Shown: piece after piece, positions 1 to 10,600 of the stretch
Layout: each line of letters starts with the position of its first letter
Position numbering within the stretch: position 1 is the stretch's first letter
Origin: Triparma columacea
Taxonomy: Eukaryota; Sar; Bolidophyceae; Parmales; Triparmaceae
Length of the DNA: 64,000 nt
Assembly: GCA_030267965.1 (NCBI GenBank)
Contig: BRYA01000832.1
Location: 2,730-66,729 of the forward strand
Reading direction: 5' to 3'
The notes under the pieces: model-generated
The model's input: only the letters and a program-made list of their open reading frames with translations
What the model was told of the DNA's origin: nothing
The model's database searches: none
Program-made: the position numbers and the translations under genes

Positions 1-2
1 TT

Positions 3-1175
3 GTGCTAGTCCCGGAATATGTAGGTCGTGCAGTGATCGTGACTTCATTAGTAGATGAGCTTGTTGCACAAAGGCACTACCATATTGAAGCTGATTTTGT
101 CATCTCAAAGCCAATGATTAGATACGTTGCGCATCAACAATCCCTCTGAAAATCCAATGCGGCGTCAGTCTATGGTGCTAGAGCCGGAATATGTAGGGCG
201 TGCAGTGATCGTGACTTCAATAGTAGATGAGCTCGGTACAAAAAGGCACTACCATGTTGAAGACCGATTTCATCATCTCATTCCCAGTGTTTGAATACCT
301 TGCGGGCATAACTTTCTCTAAAAACGCTATTGCAGTGTCGCTCTAGTGTGCTAGTCTCGGAATATGTAGGTCGCTAGTGTGCCTGACACCAATAATATAC
401 GAAAACTCAACAAATAGGCACAAATCATGTCATGTTGAAGACGGAATTGACATCTCATTTCCAGTGGTTGAATACCTTGCGGGCATAACTTTCTCTAAAA
501 ACGCTATTACAGTGTCGCTCTAGTGTGCTAGTCCCAGAATATATAGGTCGCTAGTGTGCCTGACATCAATAATAGGTGTGCTCGTTGAACCAAGGCACTA
601 CCATGTTGCCGACCGATTTCATCATCTCATTCCCAGTGTTTGAATACCTTGCGGGCATAACTTTCTCTAAAAACGCTATTACAGTGTCGCTCTAGTGTGC
701 TAGTCTCGGAATATGTAGGTCGGTAGTGTGCCTGACATCAATAATAAACGAGAACTCAACAAATAGGCACAAATCATGTCATGTTGAAGACGGAATTGAC
801 ATCTCATTTCCAGTGGTTGAATACCTTGCGGGCATAACTTTCTCTAAAAACGCTATTACAGTGTCGCTCTAGTGTGCTAGTCCCAGAATATATAGGTCGG
901 TAGTGTGCCTGACATCAATAATAAACGAGAACTCAACAAATAGGCACAACTCATGTCATGTTGAAGACGGATTTAACCATCTCATTCCCAATGTTTATAT
1001 ATGTTGCGAGTCAAGAATACCTTTGAAAATCAAATACAGTGTCCCTCTAGTGTATTAGTCCCGGAATATATAGGTCGCTAGTGAACCTGACAACATTAAT
1101 AAACGAGAACTCAACAAATAGGCACAAATCATTTTGAAGCTGATTTCACCATCTCATTCCCAATGTTTATATACG
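3..1175. repeat. ~175-bp satellite, about seven tandem copies
   Basis: A tandem repeat runs from the left edge. The conserved phrase GTGCTAGTCCCGGAATAT, or a close variant, starts near 3, 175, 348, 525, 697, 874 and 1052, giving periods of 172, 173, 177, 172, 177 and 178 bp. Copies share a core with ACTTTCTCTAAAAACGC and the ending CAGTGTCGCTCTAGTGT. Copies 3, 5 and 6 share one variant of the middle section and copies 2 and 4 another, so there are at least two subfamilies. I see no ORF here. The array is cut by the window edge, so its full length is unknown. The period is close to nucleosome length, as in many centromeric or subtelomeric satellites, but location on the chromosome cannot be told from this window. 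Confidence 0.9.
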
Positions 1176-1242
1176 CCTTCCTCCCTATATTCGAAAATAC
1201 TATAGCTTTGAAACAAAAATACAGCTGCACTTCAACTAATTA

Positions 1243-2521
1243 TTATGTTGACGCCCGAAATTGTGGGTGCTGAATGTCAGCCTTAACGAACCCCACTAGT
1301 TTGTCCTCGCAGATGTTCTCGTATACTGTCCAGAAGGAGTCATCGAATAGGCTAACTTCGTCCTCGCGTGGTATGGCTTCATTCCTGTGTACAATTATCT
1401 TGAGGCATCCTGCGTTGTGGAGGGGAATTATCGCCTGCCAATCCCTGTTGGTATTTCCAAAGTGTCCCATTGTTTTCGCGCCTTTCGACAGGGTGTTGTA
1501 GGAAAGGGCAAGAATGTTGTACTCTTCCTTTATATCATTGAAGGCGTTGCAAATCGAAAGAGGATGCACAGGGTCTTCTTCTGCCTCCTCCCCCTCAACC
1601 TGTTCCTCTTCCTCCCCCTCCCCCACCACCTCAACTCTGCAGTCGTCCTCCCTATAAATTGCCCTCTTGTACTCAGCTCCCGCACCAATGCCGACCCCGT
1701 CCGCCATGTCTACCAGGCACTCGGTGTCATGCAAACCTGACTCAAACTGATTAGCAACCTCGCCGCCTTCATTGACCAATTCGGCCTTCAATGCCTTTCG
1801 AAATCGCAACAGTGTTGACCTGACTCTGCCCATGCCCAGGCCCTCCCATTCTTCCCACTCCGGCCAGGGGTTCATGGGAAGTTCGGGTTGAAAGTATGCC
1901 GGAAGCTGCATCTTGCTTCGATACGGTCCGCTCTCGACCATCCAGTCAATCAGAAAAGTGACTCCGTCTCCTGTCGGCGATGAAGTGTGGACGTACCTGG
2001 GATTTTCATTGGGTTAGTGTGAAGCATCTTCGACCCTCCTCTTCCCCCACATCTCCTCTGCAACCAAATACGTACCAACTGATCAGTTTGCTCGTTATGG
2101 CAAAGACAGAAACCCAAACATCCAAGTGCTTAGCAAGCTCCGACTTCTCCATGAGGCCCAAATACTTGAGCAGGTTGTCTCTCGCAAGATGGAGTATGTA
2201 CACAGCCTCATTGAAGTCCTGGTAGCAAGCCAACAGCCTTGCTTCAACCCCCGCCAGCGTGAAAGTGTAGAAGGGTGGGGGGAGCGTTGGGGGCTTGGCA
2301 ACCTCGATCAATGCGAGGGCTCTCTGGTATCGCCTTATCCTGGAGTACTCGTCTACGATATCTTTCAAGTCCTCAACAATCTCTAAGGCCTCCTCCTCCC
2401 TTTTCATTGTCGCAAACCTTGCCCTTGTCTCGTCATCCCTTGAGATGATGCGGTCGAAATTACTGTCTTCGCTGCCCGCCCAGGCGAATACTGACAAGAT
2501 GGCAATCAGCAAAAGCCTCAT
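1243..2521 (-). CDS. Secreted/lumenal protein of unknown function, 399 aa, two exons
   Basis: Exons are complement(2076..2521) and complement(1243..1996); the 79-bp intron has GTACGT at the donor and a CTAAC branch-like sequence before CCCAG. The joined frame is 400 codons with stop. The N-terminus MRLLLIAILSVFAWAGS is a clear signal peptide. The first 150 residues are helix-rich and charged, with a weak TPR-like look (RRYQRALALIEVA...ACYQDFNEAVYIL), then a Pro/Trp/Glu segment (PMNPWPEWEEWEG), an acidic low-complexity stretch, and a C-terminal region with DWQAIIPLHNAGCLKI. I do not recognise a family. It diverges from the two-TM protein gene with 115 bp between start codons. The gene structure is well supported; the function is unknown. 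Confidence 0.75.
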
Positions 2522-2636
2522 TAGCTTTATTAATAGGCCTTGCTTTTGGGAGATTTTTCAAGTCACAGACTCACAGTGTTCCCAAGTTCATCGGTCCAAA
2601 ATATTCAAGCAAGTTCAACTCTCACTCACAAGGGCA
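2522..2636. promoter_or_regulatory. Divergent promoter, 115 bp
   Basis: This is the only sequence between the start codons of the secreted protein (minus) and the two-TM protein (plus), so both promoters and 5'UTRs must lie here or overlap the genes. No clear TATA box is seen. Confidence 0.5.
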
Positions 2637-3713
2637 ATGATGCGGGACGACAAGGGGAAGGACGCGGAGGCTTTCAGCGGATTGTCCATTGCACACGTTG
2701 CTTCGGCTCCAGTAGTCCACGCCCAGCCAGTTCAGGCCCACCCTGCCCCAAGTTACTCTGTCCCCCCTCAATATGGAGCCCCTGTTTCGGCCTACGGAGC
2801 TCCCCCCTCGTACGGCGCGCAGCCTGTTCAACAGCACCAGATACCGCAGTATGAACCTTCTTACAGCGCCCCGCCGACCTACCTTCAGCCTATCAGCAAT
2901 GTGCCTCTGAGCAATAACTCTTACGGCGCCCCGCCGACCAACCTTCAGCCTATGCCCGTCCCTATCAGCAATTTGCCTCTGAGCAATAACAACGCCACGC
3001 ATAGGCCTATGAACTTTGCAGCTGTTGTTGGGAACAGGAGCGAGGCTGCCAAGAACCGTGAATTTCAGAGCAGGATGTGCATGCCGTGCTGCCTCATCTT
3101 CTTCGCGCTTGTCTTCTTTATCAGCGGTGCGTCGCTCAGTGCTGCGATGGAGGAGGAACTCGATGAGGCCAAGGCTCTCGAGCCTGAAAAGGATTTTCAA
3201 GATCTTGGACTTTCATGCAAGACAGCGAGGATTTTTGAGAAGTCCCAGAACGTAGAAGTTTGCGTGGATGAGGGCCAAGACAGCTGCAGGAGGTACGAGA
3301 CTACATGTGAAGACATTTACCAGCTGTACATCACGTGGGAGGGGGACAGTAATGTATCATCAGAGTACTTTGTAGATGAGGTTAACGCCATAAGGCCGGG
3401 TGCTTACAAGGTCTGCTCCGAAAATGCCCCGAAAGACCTTGAGTGGAATATAAAGAACTGGGTCGTAGGTCAGGATCTGCGGTGCTGGAAGCCTACCGAT
3501 GAGGAGACCATGGCGGAGGACATGCACGATGCCTACCACTGCCCAAACGATGAGTGCCTTAAAATCAACGATCCCGCTGATGACGTAGATGATCATATTG
3601 AACAAATTAAAATTCTCATCACCGTGTCTGGTGGAATCATGTTGCTCGGCATATTAATGTTCATCATTGCTGTGTGTTGTTGTTGCAGGGTGTGTGTGGG
3701 AAAGAGGTACTAA
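2637..3713 (+). CDS. Two-TM protein with Pro/Tyr-rich N-terminus and Cys-rich loop, 358 aa
   Basis: I chose the double ATG at 2637/2640 because the frame upstream overlaps the divergent neighbour and reads as its antisense. Residues 1-125 are Pro/Tyr/Gln-rich, with SYGAPP-type repeats and a duplicated block (APPTYLQPISN and APPTNLQPMPV) encoded by near-identical DNA at about 2857-2993. A first membrane segment follows CMPCC (LIFFALVFFISGASLSAAM), then an extracytosolic domain of about 150 residues with eight or so cysteines (SCKTARIF, CRRYETTCEDIYQLY, CPNDECLK), then a second membrane segment (ILITVSGGIMLLGILMFIIA) and a short CCCCRVCVGKRY tail. Such P/Y-rich tails often bind WW or SH3 domains, or form condensates. 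The family is not recognised. Single exon; its 3' end converges on the next gene at 57 bp. Confidence 0.75.
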   Translation: MMRDDKGKDAEAFSGLSIAHVASAPVVHAQPVQAHPAPSYSVPPQYGAPVSAYGAPPSYGAQPVQQHQIPQYEPSYSAPPTYLQPISNVPLSNNSYGAPPTNLQPMPVPISNLPLSNNNATHRPMNFAAVVGNRSEAAKNREFQSRMCMPCCLIFFALVFFISGASLSAAMEEELDEAKALEPEKDFQDLGLSCKTARIFEKSQNVEVCVDEGQDSCRRYETTCEDIYQLYITWEGDSNVSSEYFVDEVNAIRPGAYKVCSENAPKDLEWNIKNWVVGQDLRCWKPTDEETMAEDMHDAYHCPNDECLKINDPADDVDDHIEQIKILITVSGGIMLLGILMFIIAVCCCCRVCVGKRY

Positions 3714-3770
3714 CAATACGACAGTTTGATGTTCTGATTTGCTTCAAATTAAAAGTCTTAGTTTCCTTCA

Positions 3771-4832
3771 CTACGAGTAGCCCTTCCAACCGTTTGCCTT
3801 TGCAACTTCGAACCTCCCCTGCCAGTTTTTGCAGTTGTCACTCTCCATGCATGGGTTCCCAAAGAGGCACGAGCATCCCTCCTGCGGATAAGGATGATGA
3901 GCGAGCGGGGGGGGTGAGCACAACTCCTGGTAAAGGATGCTGCTCGTCGTTCGTTTCAAAGCCAGGCTCACCTCCCTCTTTCCTCCGATTGGGTCGTTCT
4001 TCGCCGGTGCTGCATTGAACACGACCCTCTCCACCGCTGCCTCTGCATCTTCGTCCTCATCAACGTCCACCCAGTACTCCTCCCCTATCTTCAGCCCCTG
4101 GATCATGCCCTCCTTGTCCTGCCACTTCCTCCCACTCTTTGGACCCTTAGGGTTCTGCTGCTTGTTCAAGTGTGTAACGAATTTTCCGTGGAAGGCAAAG
4201 TCCAAGGCTAAAAGATCTACTATCTCCGCTGCTGCTATCGAACCCTCTTTGCCCTCCGGGTGGGAGAGCTCCATCTCCTCCGTGTAGTGGTTGTACCGTA
4301 TCGTGACCTTCCCAGTTATTGTGGGGGGACTAGCTTCCGCCTCATTTTGTGTGGGGGGACTAGCTTCCGCCTTCTCCTTCGCGAGGTCGAACATCCCGTC
4401 CGCCTCTAAAATCTCCGCTAAGGCCTTCTCCGCCTTTTTCTTGTTCTTTCCCTTGCCCTTGGTCAGTTTGTCTTTGCTGGTCTTGTTGAGTTTTATCTTG
4501 GGTTTGGCACCGGTGGTGAGCGTCGTTCTTCCCTTCTCTCCAGCCCTAGGCTTGAACCTTCCCCTATCGGACTTGGGGGACCGCTTCGAAGGCCCCTTGG
4601 GGGCGGCCCCAGTGAGCTTGATGGAGGAGGTTGTCAACGCCTTTCCACTTGGTTTCTCATTTACCAGGGAGTCCAGAGTCAATGCAGAGTTAATCTTTTT
4701 TGCGATGCTAGAGGAAGGAGGTGTGGACGGGGATATTTGGGGCTTAGGGGGGGTGGAAGGGTTGCTAGGAATTGCTTGTGTGGTGCTTGCAATGGAGTTT
4801 TCTCTTATGGGTGACTCCTCTACTGCGGACAT
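3771..4832 (-). CDS. Basic, largely disordered protein with C-terminal Cys/Trp motif, 353 aa
   Basis: Single open frame ending at 3771. Residues 1-150 are Ser/Pro/Lys-rich and disordered, with RGRFKPRAGEKGRTT and KGKGKNKKKAEKALAE stretches suggesting nucleic-acid contact or nuclear location. A short duplicated segment (EASPPTQNEAEASPPT) corresponds to a repeated GGGGGACTAGCTTCCGCC in the DNA near 4323-4370. The more ordered C-terminal half has ITGKVTIRYNHYTEEMELSH and a terminal cysteine cluster, CSCLFGNPCMESDNCKNW then RFEVAKANGWKG, which looks like a small zinc or disulphide module. The family is not recognised. It diverges from RNASEH2C across 177 bp. Confidence 0.7.
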   Translation of the reverse strand: MSAVEESPIRENSIASTTQAIPSNPSTPPKPQISPSTPPSSSIAKKINSALTLDSLVNEKPSGKALTTSSIKLTGAAPKGPSKRSPKSDRGRFKPRAGEKGRTTLTTGAKPKIKLNKTSKDKLTKGKGKNKKKAEKALAEILEADGMFDLAKEKAEASPPTQNEAEASPPTITGKVTIRYNHYTEEMELSHPEGKEGSIAAAEIVDLLALDFAFHGKFVTHLNKQQNPKGPKSGRKWQDKEGMIQGLKIGEEYWVDVDEDEDAEAAVERVVFNAAPAKNDPIGGKREVSLALKRTTSSILYQELCSPPPLAHHPYPQEGCSCLFGNPCMESDNCKNWQGRFEVAKANGWKGYS

Positions 4833-5009
4833 GCTCTAGCAGGAAGGTTGAGGGTATCTGCGGGGGGTTCGTCTGTATTTATTGACAGTTTTGCGATTGA
4901 AAAGTACTAAATTGCAGCTCGAAAGATATTTGCTTCTGGTTCTTTCCGATGATCGATGATCGATGAATTCATGAATCTGATATTTATTTCTTATTTCTTG
5001 TTTTCAGAC
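4833..5009. promoter_or_regulatory. Divergent promoter between the basic protein gene and RNASEH2C
   Basis: This 177-bp divergent intergenic region is AT-richer than its surroundings. It holds a short GATGATC repeat near 4948-4967, and a pyrimidine-rich run ending in TTTTCAG two bases before the RNASEH2C ATG, which could be a 3' splice site of a 5'UTR intron. Confidence 0.4.
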
Positions 5010-5870
5010 ATGCCAACGGTCATCAAAGGTTCCCGCGTTGAGAATGACGTGACTGTGCACGTCCTTCCATGGTAAGTCCGTTGTTTAGCATTTGTGACGT
5101 AATGTGACAATTTGTTGTTGCCTTTACCTTTTTCTTCTTCCCCCCTTTTCCTAACCCCAATTATCATCAGTCATATTGAATCAAATGAGTCAAATACTTC
5201 AAGATGTGCAACAAGTTTATATTTCAAACCTGTTCAACTACCAATTGATGAAAATGATGTAAAGCAGAAGGAGAATAATGAGCCATCAGCTGGAGAGCCG
5301 TCGGAGGGTGTTTCCAAGAACTCATCCAATAACACATCAAAGGATACATACGCTGCGCAACTGAGGGGTAGGGCGCTTGTTGGGAGGAAGGTCGTGTTAC
5401 CTCACAATATTACGGGGTGTGAGCTGATTCCCATTGATGCTTCTGCCATGCCTGAAGAGGGGAGGGAGGAGGTGAGTGTGAGAGTGGGTGGAAGAGGAGG
5501 GGAGGGGAGGGGAGTTGAGGGGGGGGGCAGGGGGGAGCGGGGAGCATGATGAAGAGGACTGGCGCCGATATCTCCTCCTCCTCCTAATATATTCTCCTCC
5601 TCCTCCTTCTCCTCCTCCTCCTAATAATATATCTCTTCCTCCTCCTAATAATGTATCTCCTCCTCACCATTATACTAACCTCCTGGACTTCCATCGATCC
5701 TCATCCCCTAGAACACCGGCCCATACCTTGCTGTCAGTTCAACATTCAGGGAGGCTACAATTTGGGGTCATGATTTTGCGCCGAGCGAGAAGGAGAACGG
5801 CGTCCAGTTAAGTCTTGACTGGTACGAGCTCGCTTCAACGATCCACGACGACGGGGAGGAGGAAAATTAA
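5010..5870 (+). CDS. RNASEH2C: Ribonuclease H2 subunit C, 173 aa, three exons
   Basis: Exons 5010..5071, 5171..5471 and 5712..5870 (522 nt). The first junction rebuilds HVLPCHIE, which matches the LPCEI(x)HDG start of the RNase H2 C subunit. Later landmarks are LRGRALVGRKVVLP, matching the FRGR.L.G..V.LP strand, and in exon 3 REATIWGHDFAPS and LDWYELASTIH, matching the IWGHD and LDW.E.A..IH signatures. The subunit is non-catalytic; with subunits A and B it forms the nuclear complex that removes ribonucleotides and RNA-DNA hybrids. The linker between the first two blocks is Asn/Ser-rich. The second intron carries CTCCTCCTCCTAATAAT microsatellite. Assignment rests on motif recognition. Confidence 0.85.
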
Positions 5871-5880
5871 CCAAAGAATA

Positions 5881-6089
5881 CGTCTTTGTCCTCAATATTA
5901 AACCTCACAACACCCTATTACCTACCTTCATCCTTTTCCCCCCCCCTCCTCCCTCCTCCTTAAAATAATCGACGCTGTAGCGTCTTCGTCCTCAATATTA
6001 AACCTCACAACACCCTATTAATCTTCACCTACCTTCCTCCTTTTCCCCCCCCCTCCTCCCTCCTCCTTAAAATAATCGTCGCTGTAGCT
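5881..6089. repeat. Tandem duplication of ~100 bp at a convergent 3' end
   Basis: The block starting CGTCTTYGTCCTCAATATTAA and ending TTAAAATAATCGWCGCTGTAG occurs twice, near 5881-5980 and 5981-6089, differing by a few substitutions and a small indel. The second copy includes the last 24 or so codons and stop of the DUS2 gene; the first lies between the two convergent genes. It looks like a recent segmental duplication of the DUS2 3' end. Confidence 0.8.
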
Positions 6090-7289
6090 CTTCTCCAACG
6101 CCCCCTCAGCTTCCACCTCCTCCTCGCCCCCAACAACCCCAAAAAGCTTCCTCAGTCCCTCCATCCCCTTGCATTCGCAAACGTCCTTTACCTCCCTCCC
6201 CACCTTCTCCACCTTGATCCCAAGCTCATGCGGGTGCCTCCTCCCAGTGAGGAACTCACAGACAACGTACTTGGTGTTGATGAAGTGATTCCCCCACCTC
6301 CCGCACAGCTCAATGTACTCCTTGACGACCTCCCTCAGACCGACCATGCCCTCCCTTCTGAAAATGCTCGTGTTCATTAAAGCACCCCTCGCCAACATGA
6401 CCCCCCTGCACCCCGTCAACCTCCTGACCTCTTCCGCGTCCTCGTACGAGTAAATGTCTCCATTAATAATCACGGGAACGTCGACGGCCTCCACCAGTCT
6501 CCTCATCGTCCCCCACCTTGGCCGTGCCTTGAGGTCATGGCTGGAGTCGAACTTGGTCCTCCCGTGAACGGCGATCAGGTCGACGCCGGATTTTACCAGC
6601 TCTCTCATGAAACCGCTCGTGTTTTCGAACAGCTCGTCCTCGGTCGCGTCCTCTCCACCGACGAGGCGAATCTTAGCTGAAACTGGAACCCTCCCCTCAA
6701 CCTCCTTCTTGATGGCCTCTATGATGCTCTTTGCCCTCCCGACGTCGCTGAGCAGCGCGGCACCCATCCCTCCCTGTATGCTGAATTTCTTCGGGCACCC
6801 CATGTTGACGTCAATCCCATCCACATCACCTAGAACCTTCCTCGCGGCATGGGCAGCTAGGTCAGGGCTGGACGTCCCGAGCTGAAGGACCAGCTTCCCT
6901 TCCTCCAGCTTACGGTGGGTCCTGAAGACTACGACGTCCTGGTTCTTGGGTTTGGCTCCTGACTCTATCTTGCGGAGATCCTTCTTGCTTAGCTTCCTCC
7001 TCTTAACATAATCAATTGTTCCTAGTGACTCGTTGAGGACGCGGTCGCATGCTATTAGCGAGCGATCAATAAGTTCCTCGGAATAGACTTGGGTGGCGCC
7101 GTATGAAAGGGCGAGGAGACGGAGTGGGAGGGTAGAGGCTCTGACCATTGGGGCCATTGACATGTAGAGAGGTCCTGCGGAGACATCCGCGTCTCTGTCT
7201 TCCTTAGTATGTGTATCTGAATGTGTTTCAATTGATGGCTCGGCAGATGTGAAAGCTTTGCCTTCCATGTTCTTCCCTCCCTCCCTCAT
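6018..7289 (-). CDS. DUS2: tRNA-dihydrouridine synthase, DUS2 type, 423 aa
   Basis: FMN-dependent enzyme that reduces uridine in the tRNA D-loop (position 20 for DUS2). The barrel core is complete: MAPMVRASTLPLRLLAL (FMN site, residues about 46-62), VLQLGTSSPDLA, DGIDVNMGCPKKFSIQGG with catalytic Cys165 inside NMGCPK, VSAKIRL, VHGRTKFD and VIINGDIYSYEDA, then GVMLARGAL. NMGCPK.FS..GGMGAALL is typical of DUS2 rather than DUS1, DUS3 or DUS4. The length of 423 is shorter than animal DUS2 because there is no recognisable C-terminal double-stranded-RNA-binding domain; the tail is a Gly/Lys-rich stretch lying in the duplicated segment. A residue 22-35 insertion is acidic. Single exon. The start is the first ATG; an alternative is codon 8. 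Confidence 0.92.
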   Translation of the reverse strand: MREGGKNMEGKAFTSAEPSIETHSDTHTKEDRDADVSAGPLYMSMAPMVRASTLPLRLLALSYGATQVYSEELIDRSLIACDRVLNESLGTIDYVKRRKLSKKDLRKIESGAKPKNQDVVVFRTHRKLEEGKLVLQLGTSSPDLAAHAARKVLGDVDGIDVNMGCPKKFSIQGGMGAALLSDVGRAKSIIEAIKKEVEGRVPVSAKIRLVGGEDATEDELFENTSGFMRELVKSGVDLIAVHGRTKFDSSHDLKARPRWGTMRRLVEAVDVPVIINGDIYSYEDAEEVRRLTGCRGVMLARGALMNTSIFRREGMVGLREVVKEYIELCGRWGNHFINTKYVVCEFLTGRRHPHELGIKVEKVGREVKDVCECKGMEGLRKLFGVVGGEEEVEAEGALEKSYSDDYFKEEGGGGGKRRKVGED

Positions 7290-7609
7290 TTTCTATACTA
7301 TTGGAATTGTTGACTTATATCACCCTTATTGTCACGACGATGATGTCAAATCCCAAAAATGGTTAAAAATCGCTCAGAAATGGAGGAAAGCCTCAATTGC
7401 TTCATTCTCCTCCCTCTCTTCATGCTGCTCAATTTACAGCCAATTTGCTGCTCAAATCCTTTGAAATACGCACTCAGAACTACAGCACTATATTAGTACT
7501 CCAATTATTTAGCCAACCTTTTCGTCAGTATCCTCGAAAACCGCTCGCAAACCAAAATATAACATTCCCCGGTAAACAAACCCTTCCTTTTGATCACAAT
7601 TTATCCATC
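7290..7609. promoter_or_regulatory. Divergent promoter between DUS2 and the bromodomain gene
   Basis: This 320-bp intergenic region separates two divergent genes and holds no supported gene. An open frame over 7397-7609 in phase with the bromodomain gene has no homology-like content and precedes its best ATG, so I treat it as 5' leader. Confidence 0.45.
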
Positions 7610-10600
7610 ATGGAACCTCCCCAGTCTGATTGTTCTAGTAACAATCAAGAACTGCCATCACTCACGTCTATTGGACAGACTCTTCAACAACAAATACCGA
7701 CACAACAAAATGGTTCCTCTCTCCCTCCATCAGCCCCATTACCTTCCCCTCCCCTAGCCCCTCCTCTTGCCACTTCTTCAGTTGCACCATCGGCACCCAC
7801 AACAACGGTGGTTACTTCTCACCCGGCTCCCCCTCCTGCCCCCAAGGGTCCCAAAATCAAGACTCTTTATGGCAAGCCTGTCCCTGCTCCCTCTCGCGTC
7901 TCGAAGCGCGCCGTAGAGAAATCCTCCAAGCTGAAGGCCGACGAGGCGTACGAGCTCGAGCTGGCTCAGCAAGAGGAAGCCAGGTTCGCGCGCGTTAACA
8001 AGCTGAGGGAGGCGGCTGCAGCAGTCAAGGCAGAGGCAAAGAAGAAGAAGAAGATAACCAAGACAGCCACGTTCGGAGGCGAGGGTATGACGTACCTGCC
8101 CGCCTCGGCCAACGGCGCTTCTATTTCAAACAAGGTGAGAATAACTGAACAGGCGCAGTTCTGCTTTAACCACACGTCTTACTTAATGATTTCCAAGGCC
8201 TAACCCCTCCCCCCCCTCCCCCCCCTCCCCCCCCTTAGATCGTCTACACCCCTCCCGCTAGAACGGTTCCCCAAGTTAGCGCTCCCTTGCTGGAGCTTCG
8301 TGGCAACAAAGAGGGCAAGGGTTACGCTGACTTTGAAGACGTTGTTTGCGACGACATGAGCAAGCATGTCTTCCAGGATGTCGGCGGCGGGTACGACTGG
8401 AGGAAGGAACTTCAGGGCTACGAAAAACTTACTGAAGGGAAGGAGCAGGAAGCCGAAGCTCAGGAGGAGGGAGTGGAATGGGGTATCAATGAAGAGAAGG
8501 TGAGAGAAGACCTTTTTCACCCCACAACACGCCATACCACTCCCCTAACCCTCCTCTTAGTTTAAAATCTATGATTTTGACACCTTCAGCCCGAAGAAGT
8601 ACCTCACTGGGAAAAATTACAAGACTGAAGCCCCCTACTACCACCACAAGCCACTTCCTATCCCATTATCCCCCACCAACCCCCCCATGACTCTCCCCCG
8701 CAAAACCCTCCACACCCGCACCGCCGCACCTGTAAAGTCCCTAATTCTAAGCGCTTTCTCCCCCATCCTATCCTCCGCCGTAATCCCTCACCAAAGGGTC
8801 GACCTTCATGGGTCACTGTACGTATCGCCTGACGGGATCGCACAGCACGTCCATGCGACCAAGGTTGGCGGCACGACGAGGAGGGATGTTATCACGAGGC
8901 TCGAGGACAAGAGATACCTAGGGGAGGTGAGAACGGAACCTAGAATTTGTTGACGGGAACGTTATACTAGACGTGCTGAATCTCGAATCTATCTCTAACT
9001 AACGCGACCCCCCCGTGCCGCTGCAGGAATGGGTCAAGTGGGTGCTGAAGAATGGTACCGACAAGGGTGTAGGTGGGATCGTGGAAATGGCGCCTGCCCA
9101 GCCTTCTTCCAAGGCGACCACCACCACTACCACCACAGCCACGACCACGACTAACTCTCGGCGATTATACTTGAAGACCCTCTTCTCCCTACCCCTCTCG
9201 CCCCCTCCCACGCCTAACTACATGATGGACCCTCACTGTCAGTATCTCGTGGCTCAGAACAAGGACGACAAGGAAAGGAGGTGAGAACGTGCGGAGTCAG
9301 AATTATTAGTGCAGTGCATAAATAAAATAAACCTAAACCTTCTCATCCATCAACGCAAAACATTTGGCGCAGACTCAAGGTTGAAGAGGCTGTCGCCAAG
9401 GCAAGGTTGGAGGCCGAAAACGACCCGACGAAACCGCTATACCCTTACATGACCAACCCTGACTACCTGATATCTGGGCACGACTATATCGGCAAGAAGA
9501 TCCGCCACCACGTCTCCGAGGATTCCGTTTCCATAATGCCCAGCGTCTCCAACTGGTCCGATTGCACCGTCGTCGCCTACACCAAGCCCACCCGGCGCAA
9601 GGGGTCCAGCTTCCACGTTCAGCACAAGGACAACCTCCGCCTCGAAGACCTTGACGAGGAGACAACCAAGAGGGCCCTGGAGGCCGCAGCTTTCCCGAGG
9701 TACCCGGTCAGTGCTCACGAGCTGGGTTTCGACACTAAGAAGCTCAAGGTCAAGAGGATCGCTGAGTGCCCGAGCCAGAAAATTCAGGCAGAGATGGCCA
9801 TGGAGCAAGTCGTGGAGGACGTTTCGGGGGACGCGGTGGTGGCGGTTCTAGAGGAGATGGAGGCGGAGTGGGGGAGGAAGACGCAAAAAAATGTCAGGAA
9901 GAAGCCGTTCAAGGGAGCCAACGTGAGGGTCATTTGGGCGAGGATTGTGGCGGGGTTCCATGCTCTCGTCAAAGGGGAACAGGTGAGAAGGTTGGAGGAA
10001 GTTGGAGGAAGTTGGAGGAAGTTGGAAAGGCACCCTAAAATATCGTCCCCTCTCACGCAAACCCAAACCCTTCCCGCAACTTACTTCGCTCACAGGGATA
10101 CCCGACCCACAAAAGCGTCGTAGATAGGAGGAAGCTCAAGGTCGCTACGGCCGCTCTCGGGGCGGAGGCTTCGGTGCTCGGACTGGACGCCAACTTTTCC
10201 ACCGAAGGCAGCCAGCAGCAGCAGCAGCAGCAGCAGCCGGAGGCGAAGAAGAAAAGGGGGCGGAAACCAAAGGTTAAGGCCGCCGAGGGTGAGACCTCCT
10301 ATGGGTTGGAAGTCGCGACGGTGTTCCAGACTCAACCTGACAAGGTCCTCAACGCCATACTGGACAATGGCGAGTCGGCGCTCGTTGGGGTGCTTTTCAT
10401 GCTGCACGACGAGAGTAGCGTCGAGAGGTGTAGCGACGACGTGCTCGGCCCAGAGGAGGAGTGGCCCACGTACATGTATAGGGCTACTACCAACCAGGCG
10501 GCGGCCAAGGTGATCAAGACATTCACCCCCTGGTGGTCCTTCCTTACGCACCTTAACGACAACGTCTGGCCTGGGGCGAAGGAGAAGACAGCAGTCTTTG

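Noticed and set aside
3..1175. CRISPR-like array
   Set aside because: The repeat units are whole ~175-bp satellite monomers without unique spacers, in eukaryotic DNA.
2295..2636. Extended N-terminus of the two-TM protein from 2295
   Set aside because: The extra frame overlaps the divergent gene's first exon in antisense and looks like shadow coding; the double ATG at 2637/2640 starts a coherent protein.
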